A DNA stretch of 64,000 nt from assembly GCF_964656455.1 (NCBI RefSeq), contig NC_135715.1, forward strand, positions 75,777,414-75,841,413, given 5' to 3'. The notes beneath the pieces were generated by a model, which made no database searches, had not been told where the DNA came from, and saw only the letters and a program-made list of their open reading frames with translations. This document shows, one piece after another, positions 62,508 through 64,000 of this stretch; the stretch's first letter is position 1, and every line of letters begins with the position of its first letter. The position numbers and the translations under genes were made by a program. Source of the stretch: Halichoerus grypus. Taxonomy: Eukaryota; Chordata; Mammalia; Carnivora; Phocidae.

Positions 62508-62967
62508 AAATGTTTTGGGTTTCACCTATGATTTGAAAGAAGGCTAGAGTGTGTGTTGGAGAGAAAAGAACATTGCAGGAAAAAGGGTCACATATTCAGA
62601 TTACAAAGAGAGGAGTAAGAAAGTTCTATGGGGAAATAGGATGCACAAAGCCAAAGTTCTGTGTAGGGGGAATGACAGCCTGAGCCAAGATGGCTTCTCT
62701 GCGGAGGGTGAGGTTGGCTCTATGTGGTAGACAGTGAAGGAATAAGATGGGGTACAGAGCGCCAGAATCAAATGGCCTGGATTGAGTCCTACACATCAGC
62801 TCTTCATCCATAAGATGGCAATATTGAACCCAGTATGGTTATTGTATATTGAAAGAAATAATATTTGTCAAAAGCACTTAGCCCAGTGCCTGGCACATAG
62901 TAAATGCAAAACAAATGTTAAGCATTATTATTATTGTCAGTATAATAAATGTTTACTGAAAGGGGGA
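62508..62967. other. MIPEP: MIPEP intron with MIR
   Basis: A MIR in sense orientation is visible at about 62770-62940 (TCAAATGGCCTGGATTGAG through CCAGTGCCTGGCACATAGTA). The preceding part is unassigned. No gene is seen. Confidence 0.65.
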
Positions 62968-63135
62968 ATTGTATTTGAGTGTAGTTGACACAGAATGTTT
63001 ACATTAGTTTCAGGTGTACAGCACAGTGAGTTGACAAGTTTATACATTATGCTATGCTCACCACAACTGTAGCTCCCGTCAGTCAGGAGACAACACTATT
63101 ACAATACCACTGACTATATTCCCTATGTTGGTTTG
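62968..63135 (-). mobile_element. L1 3' terminal fragment, antisense
   Basis: GTAGTTGACACAGAATGTTT, TTAGTTTCAGGTGTACAGCA and CATTATGCTATGCTCACCAC form a common L1 3' terminus in reverse orientation. Confidence 0.8.
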
Positions 63136-64000
63136 TTTACTCAAAGGGGGGGGGATTTAAATGATCAAAAATGGCATATGAGGAAGAAAATATCATCACT
63201 TGCCTGTAGGATGGGTAATAGCAGGAAAAGTAAATTAATACATTAAAATGGATAGGAATCTCTCATGTGTGCCACATTCTTTTGTCAGTGACTTTTGAGA
63301 ATGATCTCCATTCCTGAAAGATAGCCAGAGGTCCCCGTAATAATGCACAGCTAATGAGTGGCCTGAGCACCGTGATGGTGGATTTGTGCCCTTCTAATTG
63401 CTTTCCATGACCATATGTGGTTATTAATGTATGAGAATAGCTTATCTTGGTGTCTTTTACACATCTTTACATATTTATTACAAACCAAGGACCCAGTCAT
63501 TTGCTTTCTTTAATATGCATTATCTTCAGATCCTTAACTTAGGAATGGTGCAATCATTCTTTTCACATGTGTATATTTTTCTGTGTCTCAGGGAAGCTTT
63601 GAAATACTTGCTGATTTATGGAGAGTGAAAAATGAACCAAACTTTCTCTGAACACTTAGGGAAACTCAGACTCTTAAAAGCTAAAATCAAACAATATTTG
63701 AGATGATTTATACAATTTCAGCAATAACTTTTTTCCACTTAAGCTAAAGTACAGTCTAAACAACCCTCTCCCGGTGCTAAGTCCTTTAAAGGAGAGCAGT
63801 GGAGGTCTATAAATCAAATGGTAGTTTACATTTATTTCATAGTCACTTTTTGCAACCCTTTTTCCCTCTTAAAACTTAGTGTATCCTCTAAAATGTTCAG
63901 CCCATCCTATGTTGAAATTAAATTAAAGTGAATAAAGAAATATATAAAAAGATTTTGGAGAATAATATATGGCCACAGTTTAGTTTAGAAAAGCACAGTG
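63136..64000. other. MIPEP: MIPEP intron to window end, unassigned
   Basis: AT-rich sequence with a G9 run at 63147-63155. No repeat or gene is recognised. The MIPEP intron that began at 43800 is still open at the end. Confidence 0.5.

Overview
The window is nuclear DNA of a placental mammal, almost certainly a carnivoran. It carries eleven tRNA-derived CanSINE copies (heads beginning GGGGCGCCTGGGTGGCTCAG, ends AAATAAATAAA), large carnivore-type L1 elements, and older mammalian repeats (L2, MIR, MER5A, Tigger1). The SINE bodies look like the bear/seal/mustelid (arctoid) type rather than the canid SINEC_Cf or the felid type. That placement comes from memory of the families, not from a search.

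The only protein-coding gene I can support is MIPEP, the mitochondrial intermediate peptidase (peptidase family M3), on the + strand. Five internal coding exons are visible: 410-487, 1092-1296, 2949-3058, 40592-40666 and 43680-43799. Together they encode about 196 residues with no stop, all have AG/GT borders, and they include the zinc site (HEMGH at about 1236-1250, third ligand Glu in the next exon). The N-terminal part lies left of position 1. The C-terminal exons must lie beyond 64000, because the last intron is still open at the window end. Everything else is intron.

Layout. 1-3.1 kb holds three exons, including a partial duplicate of an exon's 5' border (1650-1708) next to a 3 x 31-bp tandem repeat. 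3.1-40.6 kb is a single intron of about 37.5 kb. It contains old L1 fragments (6.7-12.8 kb), unique sequence with MIR/L2/MER5A (13-20 kb), a deleted Tigger1 (23.0-23.5 kb), a large nested antisense L1 block (23.5-36.9 kb) and an L2 (38-39 kb). In the nested block a full-length L1 (24.99-31.75 kb, with a chimeric 3' tail from 24.73 kb) sits inside an older full-length L1 (23.5-36.9 kb). The older L1 also carries a SINE and a 201-bp templated duplication of its own 5' end plus flanking DNA. 40.6-43.8 kb holds two further exons. 43.8-64 kb is intron with sense and antisense L1s, five SINEs in the wider 41-59 kb stretch, L2, HAL1-like pieces and microsatellites.

I found no new gene system. The most unusual things are structural: the duplicated splice-site microexon in MIPEP, the templated insertion that destroys the outer L1 endonuclease motif, the chimeric L1 3' end, and antisense open frames running to the 5' end of both L1s. 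Repeat boundaries without target-site duplications are approximate, and family names rest on recognition by eye.
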